From the NCBI GenBank assembly GCA_025266875.1, contig JALLLT010000025.1, forward strand, positions 248,001 through 312,000: DNA of 64,000 bases, read 5' to 3'. The notes beneath the pieces are model-generated. The model saw only the letters and a list, made by a program, of their open reading frames with translations. It had not been told where the DNA came from and ran no database searches. Below, piece by piece: positions 10,739-23,723 of this stretch. Numbering within the stretch: the stretch's first letter is position 1; the number at the start of each line of letters is the position of its first letter. A program made the position numbers and the translations under genes. The stretch is from Fennellomyces sp. T-0311. Taxonomy: Eukaryota > Mucoromycota > Mucoromycetes > Mucorales > Lichtheimiaceae.

Positions 10739-12862
10739 TGTGGAACAAAAAAAAGACGATTTAGGGAAAAAGATAGATTCTGGAATAAGATGCTTTGCGG
10801 TGTTTCCTGAAATAATACCTGCATCCATCGTAGCAATGTATATGACTCACCAGAACTTTAATTTTGATGGTTTATGCATTGAAAACTTCCACATCATGAA
10901 TGTTTACGACAATGGTGGTGATTCATGCCTGTCACCTGGCACCTTGCGATTAGAACCCTAATTTTGTCATACAAACATTGTCGCTGTTTTTAATAGTGTG
11001 GCCGCATGATCAGACAGCTACTAGCTTATTTTCCAAGGTACAAACCTCGTGCTTCGTCGTGCATTTACGTTACCATCATCACCGTTCAAGCGATTCGATC
11101 TCCATCTGTTGATGTATTTTTTCTTTCTCTTTCTCTTTGTTTTTCGAATTATCAGGAAGCGAGCCTTACTGGTGTAATGACCGCAGAAGGTCCCGAGTGG
11201 CTATGGATGAGCCTCTAGAAGCGTAACAACCCCTCCAGTTGTTCGCCGTTGTCTGCACTTTAATCACTTTGGATTCGACGAGTGGGCCTTGCCAGCTTTA
11301 AAATTACTGTGTGACCTATTATGAATAGTTATCGCTCTACAAGGTTTAAAGTATGGATATATGAGACCTGATAAGCATGTACAGCTTTCTTTCCTGTTGA
11401 ACGGTCGGATTGGCATTACTACACTATTCGAACACAATACCCTGCCTGACTTTGGAAATCGACCATGAGGAAACTACAGACATCACATTCTGCTGACTCA
11501 AGAGGGCAGAGCTTATATCTCCTTCTACCAAGTTGAGGAGCGCAGTGCTTAGGTAAAGTTATCGTCGAGCACGTTTTCATCCAGTAGCATTTGTACTCAA
11601 TGTAAGTACTGCTATTAATCAGGACACACGATTCTAAGGCAATGTGAATCATGCTTGGAATAGCAGATACTACATTTTTAATGAAAGTAAATCTATTAGT
11701 CTGTATAGCCCTTTTTTGCATTAACATTACTTTACGAGAAGTGTAGGGAGAGTGTCAATATATGGCAATAAGGAATATCAAAAGGAAGCAGCATATTTGG
11801 ATTATTTGCCATAATCACTCTACCTATAAATATACTGGCTTTTTCATTTGTAATTACACTCATTCAACGAAAGATACTACAAGCAAGAGTACGGGCACCA
11901 GTTGATTTTTTGGCTTAAGGGTGAAGGATATTTGTCTTCAATAATCACCAAATACTCAACCATCGACATAAAAGCGAAAGCTCTTCGTCTCTTTCACAAA
12001 ATTGTTCTTCTTAACTGAACTAAGCTATGCTCTGAAACATGTTTCTTCATAACATAGGCGCTCGGTATCAGTGGCGTAAAAATGGTCAGCCTGTTCTTCC
12101 TATGTTTAGCTTCAGATAGTACTGAATAATTAGTGGGAAGCTGCGTATATATAATGATGCATTTAACAACATTACAGCAGGCAACACAATAATTGAAGTG
12201 ACTACGCATGTATCTAACGAATATGCGACTAAATGTTTGCGTACGTATGCACTAAATGCATATCAGCAAGTAGCGCGTATTAAATACGAGGAATTAATAT
12301 AGTGGCTTCATGTTAGAGAACTTTCTTAATCGGCAAGTGCCACACAATAATTATTTCTTGGCTATATACATTCATTGCAAATAGTTTTTGGTGAATTTGG
12401 TGGATTTTTTGAAGTGGTTAAACATAAGCTTTTTAACCGCTTCAGTTGCTAAAAATGGTAGTATAAATGGTTAAAAAGCTTATGCTTAACCGCTGTAACC
12501 ACTTTTAACCATCGAAATTATTTGCAGTGATTCACCCTTCCGATTCGATTCGAACTTTCAGTTTCAAACATCCGCCATGTATTTCCTAAATAATACATCA
12601 CTTTGCAGAATAATTAACAAGCAAACTGTCATGGTATGAAGACTCCGGATTTTGGTTTAATGTCGTTAAAAGCATTGCTCATTTCTTCTCCCTCCCTATT
12701 TGAGTACCAGCGATGTTTCTCAGCGAGATCGACGGAAGGTCAGTTTGCTCACTATCTTTCTCTTCCCACCCAAGGCATGCTGTGTTGAAATACAGATTAC
12801 TGGCCCATATGGCCAAGACCAATATAAGGTATACAATCTATTTATGCGTACATTTCTATGGT
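10739..12862. other. Gene-free stretch of 2.1 kb
   Basis: Only small ORFs without recognisable features. The one clear structure is the inverted repeat at 12416-12491. The right end lies beyond the stop of the Nudix gene and the left end is the promoter side of transporter copy B. Confidence 0.5.
12416..12491. repeat. 23-bp inverted repeat with 30-nt loop
   Basis: The arm at 12416-12438 (starts GGTTAAACATAAGC, ends TTTTTAACC) matches the reverse complement of 12469-12491 at 22 of 23 positions. Each arm also begins with GGTTAA and ends with TTAACC, so each is itself partly self-complementary, and a further AACCACTTTTAACC follows at 12497-12510. It could be a hairpin remnant of a MITE-like element or a chance AT-rich palindrome; I see no target-site duplication. 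Confidence 0.6.
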
Positions 12863-14569
<1,707 letters not shown>

Positions 14570-14851
14570 TATAAGGTAGCTTTTTGGAAGAAAGGTGTGA
14601 AGAATATTCTCGCTGACTCAGACGGTGGATATTTGTCAGCACGCATGAATACCCCGTTGTGTGACTCAAAGAAAAAAGCTTGTCCTGGTTGATCAAGTAT
14701 CATGGCAACGGTTTGCTTAAAGGTACCATGGGTACAGAGTTGATGCTGCAGGGACAAATATACATGGTTTGATAACAGTCGATTGCTATGGTAAATAAAT
14801 TGACAGAAATTCCTGGATCCCCATAACAATATATTTTTTGACCACACCAAA
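14570..14851. other. Intergenic, nothing recognised
   Basis: Short region between two minus-strand genes. No feature beyond the presumed NPY1 promoter. Confidence 0.45.
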
Positions 14852-15732
14852 TCAATAATCATAATCGCTATCACTATCTCCGTTGTTTTCGCTCTGAAAG
14901 ATGGATCCTTTCACTTTTGGGGTATTATCCTCTTTCTTCTTCAGCACTCCTGTTTGTCATAGACAATAAGTATTCCCAGTTACACTTTGAATTGAAATGC
15001 GCGATACGTACCGACATTAGTTAACTTCAGTTCCAGTAGCGCTGTAGAGAAACTATCCGTTCCGCCCAAATCATCAAAGCCAACAATCCTACAAAAACTT
15101 TCATGGTCAATAATCCCTTCATCCTATTTTTCCCACCAAACTGCATACTTTGTTTGGGCGTATCCATCAACCCAAGCCATGACACATGGTAGAACACGAA
15201 TTGACAATTTTTCTACTAAAAAAGGACAGTTTGCCACGTTGATCTTGACGAACCGCGTCCCATAGTGCTTTTTGCTTAAGGTCTATAGAAATTGGAATTA
15301 CATCATGTATCGTTTCCAAGGCCAGCAATCGCATACCTCCAAATGGGTATCCATGATTTTACACCGTCGAAAGTCATCGTGGAAGAAATGACCCACGACG
15401 TACTTTGTGCTTGTTGTAATATCCATGAACTCTTTTTCCTTGGTAATCTCGGAATATTCGCCGTGCTTGTTTTCACCCATCGCCTGCCGTCGTTCCATTC
15501 TAAATGTTATATATTAAACACAATGTTGCTTTCTTGCTTTTCGCAATGAATTACTCTTGTTGGATCTCCTTGATGCGGCGCTCCCTCATAAAGGAAATCT
15601 CGGCATCTTCCTCATTCTCGAGTTCTTCGAACAATGCTTCATCGTCTTCAATATCTGATAAATCTTTCTGTCTGCTGTACATGTCAATATGGACAATATG
15701 ACTGAAACTTTTGAGCTGTACCTGGTACTCAT
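14852..15732 (-). CDS. PLP1: Phosducin-like protein Plp1 / TXNDC9
   Basis: Six exons (15732-15722, 15671-15555, 15499-15337, 15282-15149, 15088-15012, 14949-14852) encode 199 aa. The first exon is only 11 nt (MSTR, split codon). An acidic helix (SDIEDDEALFEELENEED) precedes GHGEY-like KHGEYSEITKEKEFM, then a thioredoxin fold without the CxxC: FRRCKIMDTHL, FVKINVANCPFLVEKL, IRVLP, and VGFDDLGG. That is the PLP3/TXNDC9 signature. The family acts with the chaperonin CCT in folding of tubulin and actin. The acidic C-terminus ends SDSDYDY. It is transcribed head-to-head with UBA4 from 71 bp. Confidence 0.93.
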
Positions 15733-15803
15733 GTCAAAAACGTTACGATGATGGCGAAAAAGGTGTCAACTCTTTTTCTCCGCTCTTTTCACTCACGTAA
15801 ATC
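15733..15803. promoter_or_regulatory. 71-bp divergent promoter between PLP1 and UBA4
   Basis: The start codons of PLP1 (15732, minus) and UBA4 (15804, plus) are 71 bp apart, so promoter elements and both 5' leaders are packed here. It contains a pyrimidine-rich stretch (TCTTTTTCTCCGCTCTTTTC) just before UBA4 and no evident TATA box. Confidence 0.6.
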
Positions 15804-17623
15804 ATGGAAGACGAATTAGCTCGACTTCGACAACGCGTTAGTGAGCTCGAAGCACAATTGGCAGAACAACATGAGGATCGACCATTAGAGAAACAAGATC
15901 GTCTCAACAATGACGAAATCCGTCGGTTCGGTAGACAACTGATCCTTCCGGAATTCGGCCCGACAGGCAAGCACACTTTTTCAGCACGGAAAAGCTAGTT
16001 ACTAATAAAAAATCGGTCGAAAAAATAGCACAACTGAAGTTACGGAACAGCTCGATATTGGTTGTGGGAGCAGGCGGCTTGGGAGCACCAGCTATCCTTT
16101 ACTTGGGTGCTGGTGGCGTTGGTCGGCTCGGTATTGTCGATCATGACGAGGTGGACATATCCAACTTGCATCGCCAGGTGATACACCGAGAGCGCACAAA
16201 AGGCATGAACAAGGCTGTATCGGCCATGCTGGCAGTCCATGAGTAAGTCGTCATGTTAAGTCAATCTCAAAATGTCTTGTTCTGATGTGATGATTTAGGA
16301 TTCATCCGCAGTGCAATGTGACCCCTTATCCAATCCTGCTGGATAGTTCGAATGCTCTTTCTATTATTAAACAGTAAGCTTTCTGATTGGTGCAGCCGGT
16401 CGTTCTAAAACCGTCTCAATAAGGTATGATGTCGTCCTGGATGCAACAGACAATGTGGCCACGCGGTATCTTTTAAATGACGCGTGCGTGTTGGCCGGGA
16501 AACCACTGGTTTCTGGAAGTGCGCTGCGGATGGACGGTCAGGTAGAACAACAAACAAGGAAAATCACAAGCGAACGTTCATAAACAAAATCTCATTTCTA
16601 GCTCACAGTCTATAACCATAATGGTGGGCCTTGTTACAGATGTCTACACCCCGTGCCTCCTCCTCCAGAAACTGTGACCAACTGCTCCGACGGTGGCGTC
16701 CTAGGTGTCAGTAAGTTTACCCTTTCTAGCGTCACTGATCTCACGCACTTACTTTCGAAAAATATACAGTTCCAGGAGTGATTGGTGTTTTGCAAGCACT
16801 AGAAGCCATCAAGATTGCTTCTGGTTTGAGCGGTAAGTGATATTGAAGACTCGGATGACAAGAAAAAAGTGATTCAAATATCCGTCACGTATTGTTGTAG
16901 ACAGCGAGACGTCACATGCATTTCTCATTTTTAACGGTTGCTATACTCCCATGTTCCGGTCGATCAAACTGCGTAGCAAGAAAAAGGATTGCATAGTTTG
17001 CGGAGATGACCCAAAAATCACGGAACTCATCGACTATGTCGAGTTTTGCGGTGCTGGTGCTACCGATAAGGTAAGTTTAACTTGGACTATTCAAGTGATG
17101 TATTGTATTAATCATTTCGTAACACAGGAAGCGTCGCTAAGTGTTTTAAAGTCGAATGAGCGTATCAATGTGCAGGTAGAAAAAAAGAAAGGTCACGGAA
17201 TGACTCAAGTCTGATGATCAAGCAGGAATACCGAAATGTGCTAGAAAATGGCGAGCGGCACTTATTGCTAGATGTACGGACCGCGGTACAATTTAAAATC
17301 TGCAGTCTGCCGAACAGCGTGAGCATCCCACTAGATCGTCTAGAATCGCGGTTACCCGGGATCAAGGCACAGATAGAAAAGGAGCAAATAGAAAATGGTA
17401 AGGATCATATCAAGACGCGGGGGGTGTTGGCCACACCAAGTAAAAAAAAAAGGAAAACCGCTTACATTTTCAATTATCAGTGTATGTCGTATGCCGATTA
17501 GGAAATGATTCACAGTTGGCTGTGCGAATCTTACAGAAAAATGGAATCGCGAACGCACGCGATATCACTGGCGGACTATATAAATGGGCTACCGATATCG
17601 ATGCAACATTTCCTATCTACTAA
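15804..17623 (+). CDS. UBA4: Uba4/MOCS3: E1-like adenylyltransferase with rhodanese domain
   Basis: Ten exons (15804-15966, 16029-16242, 16299-16373, 16424-16541, 16602-16710, 16770-16832, 16901-17070, 17128-17175, 17226-17397, 17481-17623) encode 424 aa. A short coiled coil (residues 1-30) precedes the E1 domain: [18 protein letters not shown] loop [29 protein letters not shown], and a zinc site made of CYRC and [13 protein letters not shown] holds the E1 cysteine region. The rhodanese domain starts at [11 protein letters not shown] and ends with the active-site loop VVCRLGNDS (Cys persulfide). Uba4 activates Urm1 for 2-thiolation of tRNA wobble uridine and protein urmylation. The first intron uses a GC donor (AG|GCAAGC at 15967). 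AATAAA overlaps 17633-17638, giving a very short 3' end. Confidence 0.95.
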
Positions 17624-18266
17624 GTGACGCAAAATAAAGTTTTCATTCCTTATCTCCAAAAAACATATAATGCCCCTGCTCATGCGAGTAGCATAGGAAC
17701 GGTTTCAACAATAATCCGTGTTTCTCACCCCGCAACATGGCAAAATATTTTCCGGCTGCGGGGGTGAAGGCATAAAAAAATAGTCGGTTGTGCCCATATG
17801 ATTCTCAACAAAGAGCATTGGCGCAAATCCGCATAATAGGGCCCCCGCGTCACCGCGATATTTTTTCAAGTCTTGAAGATGGTTGAAACGTCTCTAGATA
17901 AGCAATTGTAGCATGTTTGCGTTGTATAACAAAGTGTGACTACGGCACGTTGAACAAAGTGATAGACGCCGAGTCCGTTTATGGTGGCACCAAAAAGTTT
18001 TGGGATTCAAACACTTGCATGCAGTGACAATAGGACACACAGCGTGTTTAGTGTGGGGGTTTGTGATGTGTGGCTCTGGGAGGGACCCCGACCCCTTGCC
18101 CAGGGCGGCAATTTTTTTTCCACTGGTACCTGACCAATCATCGCCAGACGGCTTGATTCTCCTAAGGTAAACAAGCACTCGAAAAAGAGCCGTGCCCGCC
18201 ATGTTCATGATTGGTCCCGTTGATGTAAACAAAGAATCCTGCATGTACAACCCACATCCAAACAAA
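17624..18266. other. Intergenic, nothing recognised
   Basis: A 372-nt minus-strand ORF is open at 17894-18265, but its composition (scattered Cys, no domain) gives no reason to call it. No tRNA or repeat seen. Confidence 0.4.
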
Positions 18267-18512
18267 TTATAGATAAGTTTGGCTGCGTTCTTCCGTTATC
18301 TCTAAATTCAAAGTTTGCAACGCGAGATTTTCTTGTGGTTTGCGTAACGTTACAATTTTCCCTTTGACAGGGCATGCACAGTGGAGATTGGTTTGAGCTA
18401 ATCGTAACTCTGCAATACGCTGATTGGTTGCGTCTACTCGTTTAGGAAATTCTTTCGGAATTGATTTGTACCTCTTTCCGCAACACCACCGAACACAAGG
18501 TTCACTCTTCAT
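18267..18512 (-). CDS. Small unrecognised ORF (81 aa)
   Basis: An uninterrupted minus-strand frame from ATG at 18512 to the stop at 18267. It has a Cys-Cys pair near the N-terminus (RWCCGKRYKSIP), a basic middle, and a C-terminal half that could form an amphipathic helix (ATNQRIAELRLAQ, then LQTLNLEITEER). It faces away from the proline dehydrogenase gene, so the two could share a promoter. I know no family for it, and an ORF of this size can be open by chance. Confidence 0.25.
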   Translation of the reverse strand: MKSEPCVRWCCGKRYKSIPKEFPKRVDATNQRIAELRLAQTNLHCACPVKGKIVTLRKPQENLALQTLNLEITEERSQTYL

Positions 18513-18557
18513 CGGCCGCACGCCCGCGGAATAACTGCTGGGATAAATTTTTTTAAC

Positions 18558-18603
18558 TTATATAAAACGACCTCTCGTTCCAGAGACACACCAGCGTGTC
18601 TCT
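18558..18603 (+). promoter_or_regulatory. TATA box and inverted repeat upstream of PUT1
   Basis: TTATATAAAA at 18558-18567 lies about 100 bases before the PUT1 start, followed by a perfect 8-bp inverted repeat, AGAGACAC (18582-18589) and GTGTCTCT (18596-18603), separated by 6 nt. The repeat is likely in the 5' leader, so it could act as a hairpin or a dimeric binding site. A TATA-type promoter suits an inducible catabolic gene; no regulator can be named. Confidence 0.45.
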
Positions 18604-18662
18604 TTCAATTTCTCCATCTTGCGAGCCTTTTCTCTCTCTATCTCTCAAATCCTAACGGTTTA

Positions 18663-20677
18663 ATGCTTCACCGACCTATTGCCCGCACTGCTGCTTCTTT
18701 GCCTCGCTTTGCTGCCCGCACTTCACCACCTACACCATTCTTCCGACCTAATGTCCTCCGTTCTTACACCACGGCCACGCGTACTCCTCCCAGTCGGCCA
18801 TTCAAGACCATCTCTGCCAGCATCGCGCTGACATCGGCCTCGTTGATGTACTTTTACGCCAACAAGGACAACGTCGCGCATGCGGAATCATCAATGCCAC
18901 CTCCTATCTCTGCGTTCAGTACCGCTTCACCCTCGTCTGTTCTTGCTGAACTTCTTGACGAGAACAACCGTTCGTTCTTGCAAGCCAAGTCTACAGAAGA
19001 ACTGTTGCTTGCCATGTTCGTCTACAAGATGTGCACCTTCCCATGGCTTGTCGACGCTGCCCCCAAACTCATCAGTCTTGCTGAAAGCCTGCACATGGAA
19101 AAAGTTGCCTACTGGTTCGTGCGCAGCTCCTTCTTTGAATACTTTTGCGGTGGTGAAACTGCTGAAGAGTGCATCCGTGTTATGGACAAGCTCATGCGTT
19201 CCGGTATCAACTCCATTCTTGACTTGAGTGTCGAAGCTGATGAAAATGTCCAGCAAGACTTTGCTAGCCAAGAAAAGGTATGCGACTTCAACATGAAAAT
19301 GATGAAGGTTGCCATCGAAACTGCCGGTCAAGGCCAACAAGCTTCCAGCAGCACGCCATTGGTTGCTGTCAAGGTTACTGGTCTTACCCCACCTGAATTG
19401 CTTTTGCGTTTAAACCAAGCCATCACTGCCCTCGATAAGGCTTTCCATGAACATCAACACGAAGGCAAGGTCAGCGTCGATTCTCTCCGCAAGATCGCCG
19501 ACCAAATTTTCCCTCCTGCTGAAGAAGAACAACGCCGCGAACGCGATGCTCTGTTGAGCAAGCTCGACCATTCTGTCGACTTTATCGAGTATACCAACCT
19601 GTTCAACGTCAACAGCCCTATCCGTGATACTTGGTACTCCCACGGTAACCTCCTTACTCAGGACGATTTGGCTGCCTATGATCGTATGATGGGCCGTCTC
19701 GATGAAATCTGCAGTCTCGCCAAGAACATCAAGGCCGGTATCATGATTGATGCTGAGCAAACTTATTTCCAGGAAGCGATTGATCACGTCGCTGTGAACA
19801 TGGAGGCCAAGTATAACCGTCGCGACGGTGAACAAGCCCCCACCGTGTACAACACCTGTAAGTAAAAACCTAAAACTTTATTTTTTTTTTTTTACTAGAT
19901 AATGTTTACTTATTGACTACTTAATAATAGATCAAATGTATACCAAGGCATCGTTGCGCAAGCTCCAAATTGATGTCGAACGTGCCCATCGTGAGAATTT
20001 TGCTTTCGCCGCCAAACTGGTTCGCGGCGCTTACATGGTCTCGGAGCGCAAGGTAATTTGTTACTATTTTTTTCTCGTACCCGAAAAAGAAGCTCATGGA
20101 TTTTTCCATCTAGCGTGCGCTTGAAATGGGTTATCCATCTCCCATTCACGACACCATCGAAGATACCCATGCCTCCTACAACGGTGGTGTCCGCTTCTTG
20201 CTTTCCAAGCTTCACGAACATCAAGAAGCAACTGGCGAACCATTGGCTGGCGCCACTGCTCCGATCGTGTTCATGGTTGCTTCCCATAACCGTGAGTCCG
20301 TTATTTTGACTATTCAAGAAATGGAAAAGCATGGTGTTCTTCCCCGCTCTGGCGTTGTTCACTTTGGTCAGTTGTACGGTATGCAAGACCAAATTTCGTA
20401 TGCCTTGGGCAAGAACGGCTATTCCATCTACAAGTATCTCCCCTATGGTTTGATTCAGGATGTTGTCCCCTATCTCATCCGCCGTGCCCAGGAGAACTCA
20501 TCCGTCCTTGGTGGTGTCACTAAGGAACGTCAACTTATCCTCCAGGAGTTCAAGGACCGAGTGACTGGTAAGGCTGCCAAGCCTGTCATTCAATCTGCAC
20601 CAGCAGTTGTCGTTACACCGGCCGCTGCCGTTGCTGAGTCTGCTCCTGATGCTTCCAGCGTGGCCGAAACGGCCTAA
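18663..20677 (+). CDS. PUT1: Proline dehydrogenase, mitochondrial
   Basis: Three exons (18663-19857, 19931-20052, 20114-20677) encode 626 aa. The N-terminus is an Arg/Ser-rich mitochondrial presequence (ARTAASLPRFAARTSPP) followed by a hydrophobic segment near residue 55. The PRODH beta/alpha barrel is clear: VAVKVTGL, IMIDAEQTYFQEAID, FAAKLVRGAYMVSER, IEDTHASYNGGV, VASHNRES, FGQLYGMQDQISYAL, and YGLIQDVVPYLIRRAQENSS. It oxidises proline to pyrroline-5-carboxylate with FAD and feeds electrons to the respiratory chain. It is longer than bacterial PRODH because of the fungal N-terminal helical region and an Ala/Val-rich tail of about 35 residues that looks unstructured. Confidence 0.96.
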
Positions 20678-21041
20678 TTCCCCCAACCACTCCCCCCCCC
20701 CAATTTTCTCCGTCTCACCCACACCCACCATGTACATCTTTGTTTGTTCCTGTATTCCTTTGTATTTTTATTGCATTTTCACATCCAGGGTGATAATCGG
20801 ATAGATCTTCTACATAGCCACCATATTCTTCCTCTCCCTTTTCTGGGAATTGTATCCATATAATCTCGCAAATAAAATATAATAAATAATATATGAAGGT
20901 TGCTTTATTCATGTGCTTCAATGTCGGAATCTTACGGGGAGACTAAAACGTGGGATCGCAAACTTTATCCTCTGTTTTCAAGATACAGTTTTTTTTGTGT
21001 CACCCAACCCGTGTCTAATTGACTGGGGATAGGGAGATCAT
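20678..21041. other. Convergent intergenic region with a C-run
   Basis: Between the stops of PUT1 and the kinesin. Contains a run of about 10 C residues at 20692-20701 and AATAAA-type signals around 20870-20890 that probably serve PUT1. Confidence 0.5.
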
Positions 21042-23723
21042 CTACACACGCAGCTTTTTTGCAGGCGCAATGCGGCACGAGTTCACCTACAAAAGGAAAA
21101 AAGTTTACTCGTTGTGTTTCAGAACAGAACAACCTTATTGTTATACGGTACCTTTGTGGCAAATCGCAATGAGCAAAGGGTTTCACCGAAATGCTCGCTT
21201 AATGGGGAAACGTTTACAAACATGAGAGTTTTGCTATTACCGCCTAGTGTGAAATAAATTATTCGTTAGCGAGCCGACTTTTATGCATGTTCTAGACTTA
21301 CCTAGCGAGTTTTGAAGGAGGTACGTCAGCTTGGAATTTCGGAAAGGCACATGACCTCCATCTTTGTTGTTTGCCAGGGCGTGGATGACATCCCCGAGGC
21401 AGCTGAGACTTTTATTGATGGCTTGCGTCTCTCGCAGCCGATCTCCTGTTGATCCCGACTGCGCTAGTCGCTCCGAACCAGCTAGATCGATCAGATTCAA
21501 TACTCCAGAGCACTGCTCGTTGGTTGCCGAATTGCTGCCAGTTAATCGCAGCATGAATACGCTATGGCTGCGAGATGATCGCTCGTTTAAATTGGTTGCA
21601 CCGGTGGCACGATTATGACTTGCTTTCCGGAGCATCATGTTCACTTTGGCCGGGGAATCCAGTATCACTGTTACGCGTAGCCGCGGGAATTATGAGTAAT
21701 CAATCGCTCGTCTTCTTTTTTCTTCTTTTTTTTTCCTACCTGTGGACATATCAGTCACCGTTGTTCGGCCATTCTTTTCGTGTCTGATTTCATGTTTAAT
21801 CTTGCCATAGTTGGAGGTATCGCCAAGAAGATCATGCACAGTTTCGTTGTAGATCTCCAAGAACTGTCCTTCCATCGTATATGTCCATTTTCGATCCTTT
21901 AGCTTTTGTGTTACTTCGTAGATCTGCTGTACCGCACGTGGAATCATGCCTGCTGATTCAGTATTTGGTCCAGAAGGTCCTTGCATTGTGAATGTCTAAC
22001 AATCAATAAGTTGCGTGATCAAACTTAATCTAGTTTTTGTTTTTTTTTACCTTTCCACTTCCGGTTTGCCCATAACTAGTAAAAGATATGAGTACATCTT
22101 TCTTGGGAAATGGATTGTTTACTTACGCAAAAATGCATACGTTGTATCCATCCAGCGCAGACTGGACTAGTTGCGAGATTTCTTCAAAACATTCTTTTTG
22201 AGTTGTATCGGGCGTGAACACCTAATATTTAAGTTGACTTAGATTTACATAGTAAGCAGACTGATCAATAAACGAATACCCTGTCAAAAGAAAATGGGTA
22301 TCCTTTGACTGTTGTCCGTCCAAGCGTGCTGCTGGTCGTCTCCGTAAACTCAAGCCTCTCATTGTCCTCGCCGTAATATCGCACTTGGGCAAGACCGCCT
22401 TCTCGTGCTTTCTCTGATTCTAAAAAGTAGTTAATAAGTTTTTCTCTACTATTGTACAACCAAGGGAATTACCTAATGCAGGTCGTACTCTGCAGAATAC
22501 ACGGATATTTCCTTTTAATTCCTGGATTGTGTTGTGCAGCTGTCGGCGAATCTTTTCGTTATCTAATAGTTTCAACTCATGTTCCCTCCTCATTTTGTGT
22601 ATATTCTGCTTCTCTTTCTGTAGATCTTCGATTTTCCGTTGTCGCTCAACGAGCTTTTTATCTGTCGCCTATAACAAATGTCAATCGCTATGGCAACAAA
22701 TAGGTTCTCCGCCATACCTCAAATTGGGCTTTGAAGCTTGTAAGATCCGCAGTTAACTGTGCAATCGATACTGATCTGTTACTGATCGTTTCCTGAATAA
22801 AAAAAATTGCCATTAACAATCTGAGATTTCTTCGATATAAATTTGTCCTCATTACCCGCAACGCTGCATTTTCTGCTTCACGCTGTTGACTTTGGGTCGA
22901 CCCGTCTTGAATTTTCATCTGGATGTCTGAGAGTCCATCCTGCAGATCCGAAGTCGTAGTCTGAAGGTTTTTGTCGCTTTCTTCTAGCGCTTGATTTTCT
23001 TTCTGGAACTGCGCGTTCAATTGATCCACTGCGTCAGCATGTGTGCGCTTAGCAGCCTAAAACATCTTCATGCATGAACAACTTTTTGAACGGAAACAAA
23101 TACAGTCCGTACCTCACACATAGTTTGCAGCTCAAAAAGTCGCTGATTGACTTCGCGTGATTGAGATTCTTTATTCGCCACATCGTCTTCAAGGTCCTGC
23201 CAGCTTTTCGAAAGTTCGGCTACTGTAATAACATTGTCAGTGGAGGATTTCTTTCATAACCAGGTAACATACTTCTGGTTTCGTTGGCCTTGCGACTTTC
23301 TTCCATATCGGACAACTTTCCCTAATGCCACCATTGCATCAGCAACATATGTTTAAAAGCAACGAATCTCGTCTGTACCCTGTGATCCCAGCTGGGTCGT
23401 TGTTGCGGTGCTTTTGCGTTTTCATTGCTTTTAATTGGTTTCTTTACGGCCGATTTGCCAGTGTCAACACGTGGTCGGGTAGATCGCGGCGGTTCTTTTT
23501 CATTGCTTTTGCGTTTGGATGAGAGCATGGTAGCGGTTTTACGAATGTTATTGTTGGCAGTCGAAAGTGGTTGTTTTTTCGGTTGTGTTGTTGCTTGTGC
23601 GGACGATTTGACTGGAATGGAGCGACTTTTCTTTATCGGCTGTAAAGAGAGAAACACCGTCAGTGAAACAAAAACGGTTATACTTTTTTTCTGCCATTGG
23701 CTTACCTCGACCGCGCTTTTCAT
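21042..23723 (-). CDS. Kinesin-14 (Kar3/HSET type), C-terminal motor
   Basis: Fourteen exons (23723-23706, 23639-23379, 23321-23273, 23222-23113, 23056-22856, 22792-22718, 22668-22473, 22419-22280, 22221-22127, 22075-22051, 21995-21740, 21667-21302, 21243-21152, 21086-21042) join to 642 aa. The N-terminus is basic and Ser/Pro-rich (microtubule-binding tail), the middle is coiled coil (about 110-310), and the motor is C-terminal after the neck [13 protein letters not shown], typical of minus-end-directed kinesin-14. Motor landmarks: [14 protein letters not shown]-loop, [11 protein letters not shown] (switch I), [10 protein letters not shown] (switch II), [19 protein letters not shown], and FATKVNSC. 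It slides and bundles spindle microtubules. The P-loop sits on a 25-nt exon. The start ATG is the first one in the frame upstream of the basic tail; the true first exon could extend further. Confidence 0.93.

Noticed and set aside
17894..18265. 123-codon minus-strand ORF between UBA4 and PUT1
   Set aside because: No domain, odd composition and no splice or promoter support.
18927..19835. Two long antisense ORFs opposite PUT1
   Set aside because: Shadows caused by the codon composition of the PUT1 exon.
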